A stretch of 64,000 nucleotides of DNA, from assembly GCA_963754645.1 (NCBI GenBank), contig CAVWGP010000011.1, forward strand, positions 1,550,001-1,614,000, given 5' to 3'. A program made the position numbers and the translations under genes. Under the pieces are notes generated by a model that saw only the letters and a list, made by a program, of their open reading frames with translations, had not been told where the DNA came from and made no database searches. The stretch comes from CAVWGP01 sp963754645. GTDB taxonomy: Bacteria > Pseudomonadota > Alphaproteobacteria > Bin65. Shown one piece after another: positions 27,633 to 35,069 of the stretch; position 1 is the first letter of the stretch, and each line of letters begins with the position of its first letter.

Positions 27633-28900
27633 TCGCCGCATCCGGCGCGACGCGGCCGCGCGACTCGCGGACGCCGGGCTGGGGCTTCGTCTGGGGCCTG
27701 TCGGCGGCGCAGCTCGTGTCCTGGGGCTCGCTCTACTATGCCGTGTCGGTGTTTCTCACGCCGATGAGCCGCGAGCTCGGCTGGAGCATGACCGAGATGA
27801 CCGGCGCGCTCTCGCTCGGCCTGCTCACCGCCGCCGCGGCGGCGCTGCCGGTCGGCATCGCGATCGATCGCGGCTGGGCGCGCTGGGTGATGACCGGCGG
27901 CTCGCTCGCCGGCGCGGCGCTGCTCGCGGCCTGGTCGCAAACATCGTCGCTGCCGGCGTTCTACGCGCTTTATCTGGGGCTCGGCGTCGTGCTGGCGATG
28001 ACGCTCTACGATCCCGCCTTCGCCGTGCTCAACACGGTGCTCGGCGTCCGCGCGCGCCGCGCCATCATGGCGATGACTTTGGTCGCCGGCTTCGCCAGCT
28101 CGGTGTTCTTTCCGCTGTCGCAACTGTTGATTGAAACGCTCGGCTGGCGCCACGCGCTGCTCGCCTTGGCGGCGCTCAATCTCGTGGGCTGCGGCACGGC
28201 GCATTTCGTCCTGCTGCGCGGCGCGGCACCCGCGCGGCGACAAGCGCCGGCGTCGCGCCGAGCCGGGCCGCGCCGCGCCGCGCCGTTGCGCTCGGCCGTC
28301 CGGTATCGCGCCTTTTGGGGCCTGCTGCTCGCCCAGAGTCTCAACATCGCGGTCTTCGCCGTGACGTTGTTCCATCTCATCCCGCTGCTCATCGAGCGCG
28401 GCTTCGGCGCGGCCGGCGCCGTGCTCGCCGCCTCGCTGCTCGGGCCGATGCAAGTCGCGGGCCGCATCGTCGTGGTCGCTTTCGAGTATCGTGCCGCGGC
28501 CGGGCGGGGGGCGGCGGCGGGCCCGGTCGGCGGCGCCGCGCTCGCGCTCAGCCTCGCCGGCGCGGCGCTGCTGTTCGCGCTCGAGCCGGGCTCGTGGCTG
28601 ATCGGGGTTTTCGCGTTGCTCTACGGCGCCGGCAACGGCATCATGTCGATCGTACGCGGCACGGCGGTGCCGGAACTGATCGGCCGCGAGGGCATCGGCG
28701 CGGTTTCGGGCGCGATCGCGACCGCGGCCAATGTCGCGCGCGCCGCGGCGCCGGTCGTGGCCGCCATGATCTGGGCGGGTTTCGGCGGCTACGGCGCGGT
28801 GATTTGGGCGATGATCGCGCTGTCGGCGCTGGCGCTCGCGGCCTTTGCGTTCGCGCTGAGCGGGCGGCGGCGCGGCGATGACGAAGGAGACGGTCGATGA
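27629..28900 (+). CDS. Major facilitator superfamily transporter
   Basis: 423 residues from ATG 27629, overlapping the RNase stop. Twelve hydrophobic helices are expected: GFVWGLSAAQLVSWGSLYYAVSVFLTPMSRELGW begins the first pair, and a charged Arg/Pro-rich loop (about 202-222) divides the two halves. The N-terminal half resembles oxalate/formate antiporter-like MFS proteins. The substrate is unknown. Its stop overlaps yacG by 4 bp, so it is translationally coupled within the maf-yacG operon. Confidence 0.85.
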   Translation: MIAASGATRPRDSRTPGWGFVWGLSAAQLVSWGSLYYAVSVFLTPMSRELGWSMTEMTGALSLGLLTAAAAALPVGIAIDRGWARWVMTGGSLAGAALLAAWSQTSSLPAFYALYLGLGVVLAMTLYDPAFAVLNTVLGVRARRAIMAMTLVAGFASSVFFPLSQLLIETLGWRHALLALAALNLVGCGTAHFVLLRGAAPARRQAPASRRAGPRRAAPLRSAVRYRAFWGLLLAQSLNIAVFAVTLFHLIPLLIERGFGAAGAVLAASLLGPMQVAGRIVVVAFEYRAAAGRGAAAGPVGGAALALSLAGAALLFALEPGSWLIGVFALLYGAGNGIMSIVRGTAVPELIGREGIGAVSGAIATAANVARAAAPVVAAMIWAGFGGYGAVIWAMIALSALALAAFAFALSGRRRGDDEGDGR

Positions 28901-29130
28901 GCCCCTATGACGGATCGCGCGAGCCGGGCGGCGGCGGGCCGGGGCGGTCGCCGGCAGCACCCTGCCCGATCTGCCGTAAACCACTGGTTGCGGAGCACAA
29001 GCCGTTCTGCTCCGAGCGCTGCCGCCAAGTCGACCTGCACCGCTGGCTCGGCGGCGTCTACCGCGTGCCGACCAACGAGGCGCCGGACGAAGACGAAGCG
29101 GCGCCGCCGCCGAAACGCGCGGAGGAGTAA
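28897..29130 (+). CDS. yacG: DNA gyrase inhibitor YacG
   Basis: 77 residues. The four zinc-binding Cys are in CPIC (near residue 23) and FCSERC (near 38-43), followed by VDLHRWLGGVYRVP, the characteristic YacG stretch. An acidic tail follows. YacG is a small zinc-finger protein that inhibits gyrase by binding GyrB. Last gene of the maf-rng-MFS-yacG run. Confidence 0.92.
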   Translation: MSPYDGSREPGGGGPGRSPAAPCPICRKPLVAEHKPFCSERCRQVDLHRWLGGVYRVPTNEAPDEDEAAPPPKRAEE

Positions 29131-29166
29131 TCCCGATGGCGCCAAAGTTTGACCGATGCTCCCGGT

Positions 29167-29254
29167 GTAGGGGCGCACTGCCGTGCGCCCTGGAATATTC
29201 ATGCGCGGCGCTTAGTGCCTTGCATGAACAGGGCGCACGGCTGTGCGCCCCTAC
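29167..29254. repeat. Inverted repeat (GTAGGGGCGCAC type, copy 2)
   Basis: Arms 29167-29190 and 29231-29254 match as reverse complements with one mismatch over 24 bp, and share the arm sequence of the element at 3874-3960. It fills the 239-bp gap between yacG and the next gene, both on the plus strand. Confidence 0.8.
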
Positions 29255-29369
29255 GGTTGCAAGAACGAGTCAAGACTTTGAGCTATTGGCATAACGCATT
29301 CGCGGCGCCCATAACCGAAAATTAGCGAAAACACCGGAACATCAACCGGCGAAAGGAGAGTCCCGCACC

Positions 29370-30842
29370 ATGTCGATCCGCGCAACGATCCTCGGCGCCG
29401 CGGTTGCTTGCGTCACCCTCGCGCCCGCTTTCGCGCAAGCGCCGACCCTGCAGCGCGTGTCGAGCTGGGAGCCCGATCTGGCGTTCTACGCCAACACTTA
29501 CATTTATTTGAAAGGCCCCGTCGCGTCGCCGGCGCAATGCCGGGCCGCGTGCCTCGCCAATCCCAAATGCGGCGTCTGGATGACGCGCTCGCCCACGACA
29601 GCGGGCAAGCCGGAGCGCGAATGCCTAATGGCGGAAAAGGCGACCAGCACGACGAAGATCACCGGCTATGTCGGCGGCACGATCAAGCTCGTCGCCGCCG
29701 CGCCCGCCGATCCGGCGAAAACCGGCGAGGCGCCGCCGCCGCCGGCCAATCCGATGCTGGCCTATGCCGCCGGCAAACAGGCGCTGGACCGCGGCGACGC
29801 CAAGGCGGCGATCGCCAATCTCGACGCCGCGATCAAATCGGGCAAGCTCGACGCCGCGACGCGCATCGCGGCGCTGGCGGCGCGCGGCGCGGCGCTGGCC
29901 AAGTCCGGGCGCTCCGCCGACGCCAAGGCCGATCTCGACGAAGTCTTGAAGGCGCGGCCGGCGGATGCTGCGGCGCTGGCATTGCGCGCCGGAGCGCTCG
30001 CCGAACTCGGCCAGCGCGAGGCGGCGCGCGCCGATGTCGATCAGGCGCTCAAACTCAATCCGCGGATGAGCGCGGGTTTCGCCGCGCGGGCGCGCCTGCG
30101 CGACGCGGCCGGCGACGCCGCCGGCGCCGTGGCCGATTGGACCGAGGCGATCAAATTCGCCGACAAGCGCGAGCTGGCGGATAGTCTCGCGGCGCGCGCC
30201 GGATTGCTGCGCCGCTCCGACCGCGCCGCCGAGGCGGAGGCCGATCTTGCCAAGGCCTTGCAGGCCGACGCGGCGCATGCCGGCGCGCTCGGCGAACGCG
30301 CCCAGCTCGCGGCGCAAGCCGGCCGGCTCGATGCCGCCATTGCCGATTATTCGAAAGTGCTGGACAAGCAGCCGGGCGACAGCGCCGCGCTGGCCGGTCG
30401 CGGGCGGGTCCACGCCATGCGCGGCAGTTACGCCGAGGCGTCCAGGGATTTCGAGCGCTGCGCCGCCGCCGCGCCGCATCGCCATGGCTGCGCGATCGGG
30501 CTTTATCTCGTGCGCGAACGCGCCGGGCAGTGGGCGTGGCGCGATCTGGCGCGCGCCACCGAGAAACTCGACCTCAAGCAATGGCCGAGCCCGATCGTCC
30601 ATTTCCTGCTCGGCAACCTGCGCGCCGATGAGCTGGCCGAGGCGGCGCGGCACGAGGATTCCGCGATCGCGCGCGAGCGGCGCTGCGCGGCGGATTTCCA
30701 CATCGGCATGGCGGCGGCGATCGGCGGCGACGGCGCCGCGGCGCGCGCCGCGCTGCAACGCGCCGGCGAGACCTGCGCGTCTTCGGCGCCGGAAGCGCAA
30801 TGGGCCAAGGCCGAACTGGCGCGCCTCGGTGCTGGGAAATAG
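29370..30842 (+). CDS. Secreted PAN/Apple-like plus TPR protein
   Basis: 490 residues with a signal peptide (1-23, ending AFAQ). Residues 25-110 resemble a PAN/Apple-type Cys module (CRAACLANPKCGVWM and a later ECLM). From about 125 a chain of TPR units runs to about 380, followed by a C-terminal domain (KQWPSPIVHFLLGNLRADE...) with a conserved Cys in RRCAADFHIGMA. The same C-terminal domain ends the next gene. Periplasmic or surface protein-binding scaffold is inferred. GAAAGGAGA precedes the ATG. Confidence 0.75.
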   Translation: MSIRATILGAAVACVTLAPAFAQAPTLQRVSSWEPDLAFYANTYIYLKGPVASPAQCRAACLANPKCGVWMTRSPTTAGKPERECLMAEKATSTTKITGYVGGTIKLVAAAPADPAKTGEAPPPPANPMLAYAAGKQALDRGDAKAAIANLDAAIKSGKLDAATRIAALAARGAALAKSGRSADAKADLDEVLKARPADAAALALRAGALAELGQREAARADVDQALKLNPRMSAGFAARARLRDAAGDAAGAVADWTEAIKFADKRELADSLAARAGLLRRSDRAAEAEADLAKALQADAAHAGALGERAQLAAQAGRLDAAIADYSKVLDKQPGDSAALAGRGRVHAMRGSYAEASRDFERCAAAAPHRHGCAIGLYLVRERAGQWAWRDLARATEKLDLKQWPSPIVHFLLGNLRADELAEAARHEDSAIARERRCAADFHIGMAAAIGGDGAAARAALQRAGETCASSAPEAQWAKAELARLGAGK

Positions 30843-30851
30843 GAGGCGGAG

Positions 30852-32657
30852 ATGCGCAGCGCCGGAGCTGTTCTCGTTCTCGCGTGCCTTGCCGCGTCGC
30901 CGGCCTTGGCGCAGCAGCGCGGTTCGGCCAATGCCGATCTCGACGCCGGCTTCCGCGCGCTGGAGCAAGGCGATTACGATACCAGCATTCAGCTGACGAC
31001 CCGCGCCATCGATTCGGGTCAGCTGCGCGGCCGCAACCTGGCCATCGCCCACGCCAATCGCTGTTCGGGCTACATCCGCAAGTCGCAGCTGGCGCTCGCC
31101 AAGATCGATTGCGACCGGGCCATTTCGGTCGATGCGAGCTTGGGCATCGCCTATCTCAATCGCGGCGTCGTGCAAGGCCGCCAAGGCCAGCGCGAGGCCG
31201 CCATTGCCGACAACAAGAAGGCGGTCGAACTGCTGACGGCGGAAAACAAGCCCGGCGTGTCGCAGGTCACGGTGCGCAACCTCGCCGTCGCGCTGAGCAA
31301 TCGCTGCATCTATGCCCAGCAAGACAATCGCGCCGCCGACGCAATGGCGGATTGCAACGCGGCGTTGCGCTTCGATCCGGCCAATGGCTCGGCGCTGCGC
31401 AGCCGCGCCGGCCTGCATTTCGCCGCCGAACGCTACGCCGATGCGATCGCCGATCTCGACAAGGCGGTCGGCATCGATCCGCGGAACGGCGGCGCCTACG
31501 GCACGCGCGGCGCGGCGCAGCACAATCTCGGGCACTACGACAAGGCCGTCGCCGACTACGGCAAGTGGATCGAACTCGAGCCGGGCAACCGCGCCGCGTA
31601 TATCCATCGCGGCGATTCCTATCGCTCGCTGCGCCAATACCAGCGCGCCGTCGCCGATTACGGCAAGGCGATCGAGCTCGATGCCGCCGACGGCGCCGTG
31701 TTCATGAGCCGCGGCCGCGGCCTGCTCCAGCTCGGCCGCGTCGAGGAGGCGGACGCCGATTTCGCCCGCGCATCCGAGCTCAAGCCCAACGATCCGGCGC
31801 TCCACTTCGCGCGCGCCCAGGCGCTGCGCGAGGCCGGCCATGTCGAGCGCGCGCTGCCGCATTACGACCGGGCGATTTCGCTCAAGCCCGACAGCGCCGA
31901 CTATTATCTCAATCGCGGCTTCGCCCATCGCCTGTTGCGGCGCCACGAAACGGCCCTGGTCGATTTCGACCGGGCGCAGCAGCTCGATGCGAAATCCTAT
32001 TGGCCGCAATATTACCGCATCGACGGGCTGCTCGAACTCGATCGCGCCGGCGAGGCCTTGGCCGAGGCGCAACGCCTGGTTGTCCGCCTGCCGGGCGAGC
32101 CGAACGCGCTGCGCCGCCGCGCCGATGTCGAACTGGCGCTCGGCCGGCACGACGCCGCGATCGCGACCAACACCGAGGGCGCGCGCCTGCGCCCGAACTG
32201 GAGCACGTTCTACACCGGGCGCGGCTACGCGCACGCGGCGCGCGGCGATTTCGCCCCGGCCGCGCTCGACCTGCGGCGCGCCGAGAGCATCGCGCAGACC
32301 GCGCTCGCCGCCGCCGACCTGTTCGTGTTCCGCGAGCGCGCCGGCGAGAAGGGCTGGGGCGATCTCGCCAAGGCGGTGGCGCGCATCGCGTCCAGCGAGT
32401 GGCCGGCGCCGATCCTCACCTATCTGCTCGGCAACATGTCGCTGGAACAACTCGCCGCCGCCGCCAAGCACGACGATCCCGGCACCGAGGCGCAGCGCCT
32501 GTGCCTCGCCGATTATTATGCCGGCCAAGCCGCGCTGATCAAAAACGAGCGCGCCCCCGCCGCCGAGCGCCTCGCCGCCGTCGCCGCCCGCTGCCCGAAA
32601 TACCAGCTCACGACCATCCAAGCCGCGGCGGATGCGAAGCGGCTGGGCGCAAAGTAG
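30852..32657 (+). CDS. Secreted TPR-repeat protein
   Basis: 601 residues, 9 bp after the previous gene, with a signal peptide (1-20, cut before QQRGS) and about 12 TPRs spanning residues 26-500. The C-terminal segment SEWPAPILTYLLGNMSLEQL and RLCLADYYAGQAALI is homologous to the end of the preceding protein. This ending is also seen in NlpI-like TPR lipoproteins, so envelope location is likely. No catalytic motif is present. The two genes are an adjacent paralogous pair sharing one transcript. Confidence 0.8.
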   Translation: MRSAGAVLVLACLAASPALAQQRGSANADLDAGFRALEQGDYDTSIQLTTRAIDSGQLRGRNLAIAHANRCSGYIRKSQLALAKIDCDRAISVDASLGIAYLNRGVVQGRQGQREAAIADNKKAVELLTAENKPGVSQVTVRNLAVALSNRCIYAQQDNRAADAMADCNAALRFDPANGSALRSRAGLHFAAERYADAIADLDKAVGIDPRNGGAYGTRGAAQHNLGHYDKAVADYGKWIELEPGNRAAYIHRGDSYRSLRQYQRAVADYGKAIELDAADGAVFMSRGRGLLQLGRVEEADADFARASELKPNDPALHFARAQALREAGHVERALPHYDRAISLKPDSADYYLNRGFAHRLLRRHETALVDFDRAQQLDAKSYWPQYYRIDGLLELDRAGEALAEAQRLVVRLPGEPNALRRRADVELALGRHDAAIATNTEGARLRPNWSTFYTGRGYAHAARGDFAPAALDLRRAESIAQTALAAADLFVFRERAGEKGWGDLAKAVARIASSEWPAPILTYLLGNMSLEQLAAAAKHDDPGTEAQRLCLADYYAGQAALIKNERAPAAERLAAVAARCPKYQLTTIQAAADAKRLGAK

Positions 32658-32676
32658 CGGGGCGCGAAAATCGTTG

Positions 32677-33035
32677 AACCACGGAGGCACGGAGAAGTCA
32701 TGCGGAATCCGAATGATCGCCTCGGTGCGAATCGCGGTAAGGCTCCACCGCCATTGACCCGTAGGGGCGGGTTCTCAGTCCGACGCTGCCGCCGGTGGCG
32801 GACCGCGTCGGCACGCCCTCTGCATGTCGCGTGGCACCGGCATTGCCGCCGTTTTCGGGCAAAGGATCGCTTGGTTGCACAAGGGCGGGTCTGAGACCCG
32901 CCCCTACGCGGCAACAACCGAATACCGAGGCGATCATCCGGATTCCGTATCACAAAGACAATATTCTATTCTTCGCGGGCCAAGGGCCCGCAACATTTTC
33001 ATTCTTCTCCGTGTCTCCGTGCCTCCGTGGTAACC
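32677..33035. repeat. Triple-nested inverted repeat in a gene-free gap
   Basis: Three pairs of arms are nested. Outer: AACCACGGAGGCACGGAGA (from 32677) against its complement (about 33004-33034). Middle: CGGAATCCGAATGATCGCC (from 32703) against about 32921-32947. Inner: CGTAGGGGCGGGTTCTCAG (32759 on) against 32883-32908, which is itself a perfect hairpin. A further hairpin, GCGGGCCAAGGGCCCGC (32975-32991), sits in the right half. The whole element lies between convergent TPR and mgtE genes; no gene is apparent inside. Confidence 0.8.
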
Positions 33036-33052
33036 TTATCTTTTCCTGCCGC

Positions 33053-34060
33053 TCACATCAGCGCCGCGACGATGCCGAGATAGATCGCGACGCTGAGCAC
33101 GTCTTGGACGATGGTGGCGAGCGGGCCGCTGCCATAGGCGGGGTCCAATCCGCGATGCGAGAGCAGCCACGGCAACACGAGGCCGACCGTGGTGGCGACG
33201 CTGCCGGCGGCGAAAATCGCCAGGCTGACCGCGAGCGCGAGCGGCGCGCTGCCGAACATCCAATAGGCCAGCGGCAGGGCGAGGACGGCGAGGGCGCCGC
33301 CGATCAAGGCGCCAACCGCAAGCTCGCCGGCGAGAATATGGCCGAGCGGCATATGGCCGCGCGACAGGCCGCGGACGACCACAGCCTCGGTCTGCGTGCC
33401 GATGGCGTCGGCGAGATAGACGATGGCGGGAATGAAGAAGGCGATGGCGACATGGGCCGCCAGCGTCGCCTCGAAACGCGCAAGAATGCCGGCGGCGGCG
33501 AAACTGCCGGCGAGGCCGACCAGGAGCCAGGGCAGGCGCTGGCGCGCGCGGCGTAACGGGCCGCCGTCAAGCGGCGGGCCGCCGTCGAGCCTTCGGCCGT
33601 GCTTGTCGGGCCGCGCCGCGCGCGGGCGGTGCCCGCCGATGCCGGCGAGGCGGCGGATATCTTCCTCGTGCTCGTGATGCAGGATGTCGATCAAGGTCGC
33701 CGGCGTCAGCACGCCGCGCAGCGCGCCGTCCGCACCGACGACGGCGACGAAACCCGCGCCGTGACGATAGGCAATCTCGGCCGCAATCTCCTGGTCCGCT
33801 TCGGGCGGCAGGGTGAGCGCCGGCGTCATCGCGCCGGCGAGCGGCGCCGCGTCGGCGAGCGCGAACAGGGCCGGAGTCGCGACCTGGCCGGCCAGCCGCC
33901 CCGCCGCGTCGGCGATAAAGACCGCATCGGCGAAATCCGGCCGGGCGCGCGCCAGCGCCGCCTTGGCCTCGCCGGCGCGCGCGCCCGCGGGCAGCACGAG
34001 AACCCCGCCCGTCAGCCGCGCCTGAACCGTCTCGGCGCTGGGCACATCTCGTTTGCGCAT
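33053..34060 (-). CDS. mgtE: MgtE-type magnesium transporter (short N-terminal domain)
   Basis: 335 residues. CBS-like regulatory sequences occupy the first part (LTLPPEADQEIAAEIAYRHGAGFVAVVGADGALRGVLT), followed by a linker and five membrane helices with the MgtE pore features FFIPAIVYLADAIGTQTEAVVVRGLS and ASGS-like GSVATTVGLVLPWLL. Compared with full MgtE (about 450 residues) the N-terminal helical domain is largely missing, so Mg-dependent gating may differ. The 5' end and its upstream region are duplicated at 34842-35069. Confidence 0.82.
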   Translation of the reverse strand: MRKRDVPSAETVQARLTGGVLVLPAGARAGEAKAALARARPDFADAVFIADAAGRLAGQVATPALFALADAAPLAGAMTPALTLPPEADQEIAAEIAYRHGAGFVAVVGADGALRGVLTPATLIDILHHEHEEDIRRLAGIGGHRPRAARPDKHGRRLDGGPPLDGGPLRRARQRLPWLLVGLAGSFAAAGILARFEATLAAHVAIAFFIPAIVYLADAIGTQTEAVVVRGLSRGHMPLGHILAGELAVGALIGGALAVLALPLAYWMFGSAPLALAVSLAIFAAGSVATTVGLVLPWLLSHRGLDPAYGSGPLATIVQDVLSVAIYLGIVAALM

Positions 34061-34206
34061 CGCTCGCCCCCAAATAGGTAATGCTGGTTTTCGTCAATCG
34101 TTCGGCGGCATAATCGGGTGCTACGGCGCTGTGCCGCCGTGATCCGCATCAAGCCCGAGCGCACGCCCATCGCATGACCGATCGCCCGATCAACGCACTG
34201 CCCGAG
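33980..34206. repeat. Left copy of duplicated mgtE/kinase promoter block
   Basis: This block contains the true 5' end of mgtE, the intergenic region and the first about 11 codons of the kinase gene (ATG 34174, MTDRPINALPE) before the similarity stops. It matches 34842-35069 with scattered substitutions. The kinase copy here is a stub that runs into unrelated sequence. Confidence 0.8.
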
Positions 34207-34388
34207 GCCGCGGTCGATGTCATTAGCGAAACCCGCGGCTCAAATACCAAAAGGCCGCCGCGTGCATGACCAAGGATCGTGCCGGACACGGTCCGCGCGG
34301 GCTATTTGCGCCACTTGCGCCATATGGCGTATCAACTGCCCGGACTCGAATCGCTATTGGATGAAAGTTCGGCGGCAGGTCAGGGACA
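34207..34388. other. Unassigned sequence between duplicated block and small gene
   Basis: No recognised gene. A short frame from ATG 34256 (about 32 codons) is too short and unsupported to call. It forms the left part of the segment inserted between the two promoter copies. Confidence 0.4.
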
Positions 34389-34706
34389 ATGGAACCGGGC
34401 ATCCTAAATCTGCGGTCAGGCCGCATTGTCCATTGGGATCTGACCGCGATTGACCCAAACAAATCCTTGGCAGAACAGGCACGGCACTTGAAGGAGGATC
34501 TCGGCCAGATCGAGTTCGCCGATGGTACGATCATCGACATGGGCTGGTATCCGGAATTTAACGTGGAGGGAGCGTTCACGGTCCAGCTCGTTCGTGGTTC
34601 CAATTGGGAGGCGCCGCTGATGCAAAAGCGCTGTCGGAAAATCGAGGATTTGATCGCCGCGGCAAATGAGATGATTGAATTCGCAGCGCGAGGAACTCGG
34701 GGCTAG
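34389..34706 (+). CDS. Small protein of unknown function inside a duplication
   Basis: 105 residues, soluble, slightly acidic: LRSGRIVHWDLTAIDPNKSL, then IEFADGTIIDMGWYPEFNVEG and FTVQLVRGSNWEAPL, ending in a helix (IEDLIAAANEMIEFAA). It has the compact beta-rich-then-helix look of small immunity-type proteins, but I cannot assign a family. It is less GC-rich than its neighbours and lies exactly between two copies of the mgtE/kinase promoter region, suggesting it arrived with the event that made the duplication. Confidence 0.6.
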   Translation: MEPGILNLRSGRIVHWDLTAIDPNKSLAEQARHLKEDLGQIEFADGTIIDMGWYPEFNVEGAFTVQLVRGSNWEAPLMQKRCRKIEDLIAAANEMIEFAARGTRG

Positions 34707-34841
34707 GCAATGAACCTCCGACATGTCCAGAGACGATCATTGCCCGATACCTGCCGCCGCCGCGCAGGCGAGTTAGGCAATGGCAGATCGATCGATTCGG
34801 CCCTGCGATAACATTTCAATCGGTCGGTACGTGCTATCGGC

Positions 34842-35069
34842 GTGTGCCTCGGGCGGCGGGATCAAAACGCCCGAAGTCAGCCGCGCCCGGACCCCCTCCG
34901 CGCTGGGCACAGGTCGTTTGCGCATCGCTCGCCCAAATCCATGTAACGCTGGTTTTCGCCGACCGTTCGGCGGCATAATCGCGGGCGGCGGCGCTGGGCC
35001 GCCGTGATCCGCATCAAGCCCGAGCGCGCGCCCATCGCATGACCGACCGCCCGATCAACGCCCTGCCCG
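34842..35069. repeat. Right copy of duplicated mgtE/kinase promoter block
   Basis: Here the kinase 5' end is the real one (ATG 35039) and the mgtE start is the stub: ATG at 34925 on the minus strand encodes MRKRPVPSAEGVRARLTSGV, matching the N-terminus of MgtE (MRKRDVPSAETVQARLTGGV) before diverging. Together with 33980-34206 it shows a direct duplication of about 227 bp. Confidence 0.8.
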
